Shown here in pieces: positions 12,361 through 12,409 of a stretch of 12,409 nt of DNA. Source of the DNA: Candidatus Methylomirabilota bacterium (lineage in GTDB: Bacteria; Methylomirabilota; Methylomirabilia; Methylomirabilales; JACQHM01); NCBI GenBank assembly GCA_016199025.1, contig JACQHM010000069.1:1-12409 (forward strand). Direction: 5' to 3'. The number at the start of each line of letters is the position of its first letter. Within the stretch, counting starts at the first letter, position 1. The translations under genes were made by a program, and so were the position numbers. The notes below the pieces were generated by a model. That model saw only the letters and a list, made by a program, of their open reading frames with translations. It was not told the DNA's origin and did no database searches.

Positions 12361-12409
12361 CGACCTCCGCGTTGCGAACGCGGCGCTCTCCCAACTGAGC
12401 TAACCCCCC
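12334..12409 (-). tRNA. tRNA-Ala (anticodon CGC)
   Basis: A complete 76-nt cloverleaf on the minus strand, with CCA encoded in the DNA (12336-12334). Acceptor GGGGGGT pairs with ACCCTCC, including the G3-U70 wobble that identifies alanine tRNAs, and the discriminator base is A. D arm: GCTC-AGTTGGGA-GAGC. Anticodon stem: CCGCG-TTCGCAA-CGCGG, with anticodon CGC at 12376-12374. T arm: GGGGG-TTCGAAT-CCCCT. It reads GCG codons. Its 5' end coincides with the window edge and its 3' end abuts the integrase. Confidence 0.96.

Noticed and set aside
1..12409. CRISPR array, rRNA, retron or diversity-generating retroelement
   Set aside because: No regularly spaced repeats, rRNA segments or reverse transcriptase motifs were seen on either strand.

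Overview
The window is high-GC bacterial DNA with sigma70-like promoters (repeated TTGACA -35 boxes), strong Shine-Dalgarno sites and a mix of core and accessory genes. Gene content and the short repeat at 1964-2039 would fit a lineage such as Methylomirabilota (NC10), Nitrospirota or Desulfobacterota. That is a weak inference, and no marker here settles the phylum.

Core side (1-6904). The window opens inside proS (prolyl-tRNA synthetase, entering at motif 2), followed 2 bp later by a VanZ-like membrane protein. A TTG-initiated FmdB-type zinc-ribbon gene converges on it. Back-to-back promoters (about 2053-2119) then separate fmdB from a four-gene rightward operon: a CaCA-type cation antiporter, an LldP/LctP-family lactate/glycolate permease, a small two-helix membrane protein, and a cytoplasmic gamma-glutamyltransferase-fold hydrolase. 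The hydrolase keeps the self-cleaving threonine but not the arginine region that binds the gamma-glutamyl group in classical enzymes. Together they look like an uptake-and-hydrolysis module for a small carboxylate or amide; the substrate is unknown.

Junction (6905-8710). A small helical ORF at 6969 is interrupted by a 987-bp IS5-family (ISL2-like) element with ATT target duplications. Its transposase carries an in-frame TAG before the last catalytic residue. On the far side is a leftward secreted trypsin-like protease with an intact catalytic triad but a clipped C-terminus.

Accessory side (8711-12409). Divergent promoters (8833-8939) drive the protease and a small ribbon-helix-helix regulator, whose promoter holds a 14-bp perfect palindrome. 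Then come a coiled-coil protein of unknown function, two possible microproteins, and a leftward three-gene operon (DUF3467-like, DUF433 antitoxin-like, DUF5615 PIN-like). Next is a tyrosine integrase broken by a one-base frameshift, ending 1 bp from the 3' end of tRNA-Ala(CGC). This reads as a decaying integrative element at a tRNA-Ala site. The most notable signals are the three-gene toxin-antitoxin-type operon, whose PIN-like member lacks its first catalytic aspartate, and the RHH regulator with its palindromic promoter. No large, clearly undescribed system is visible.
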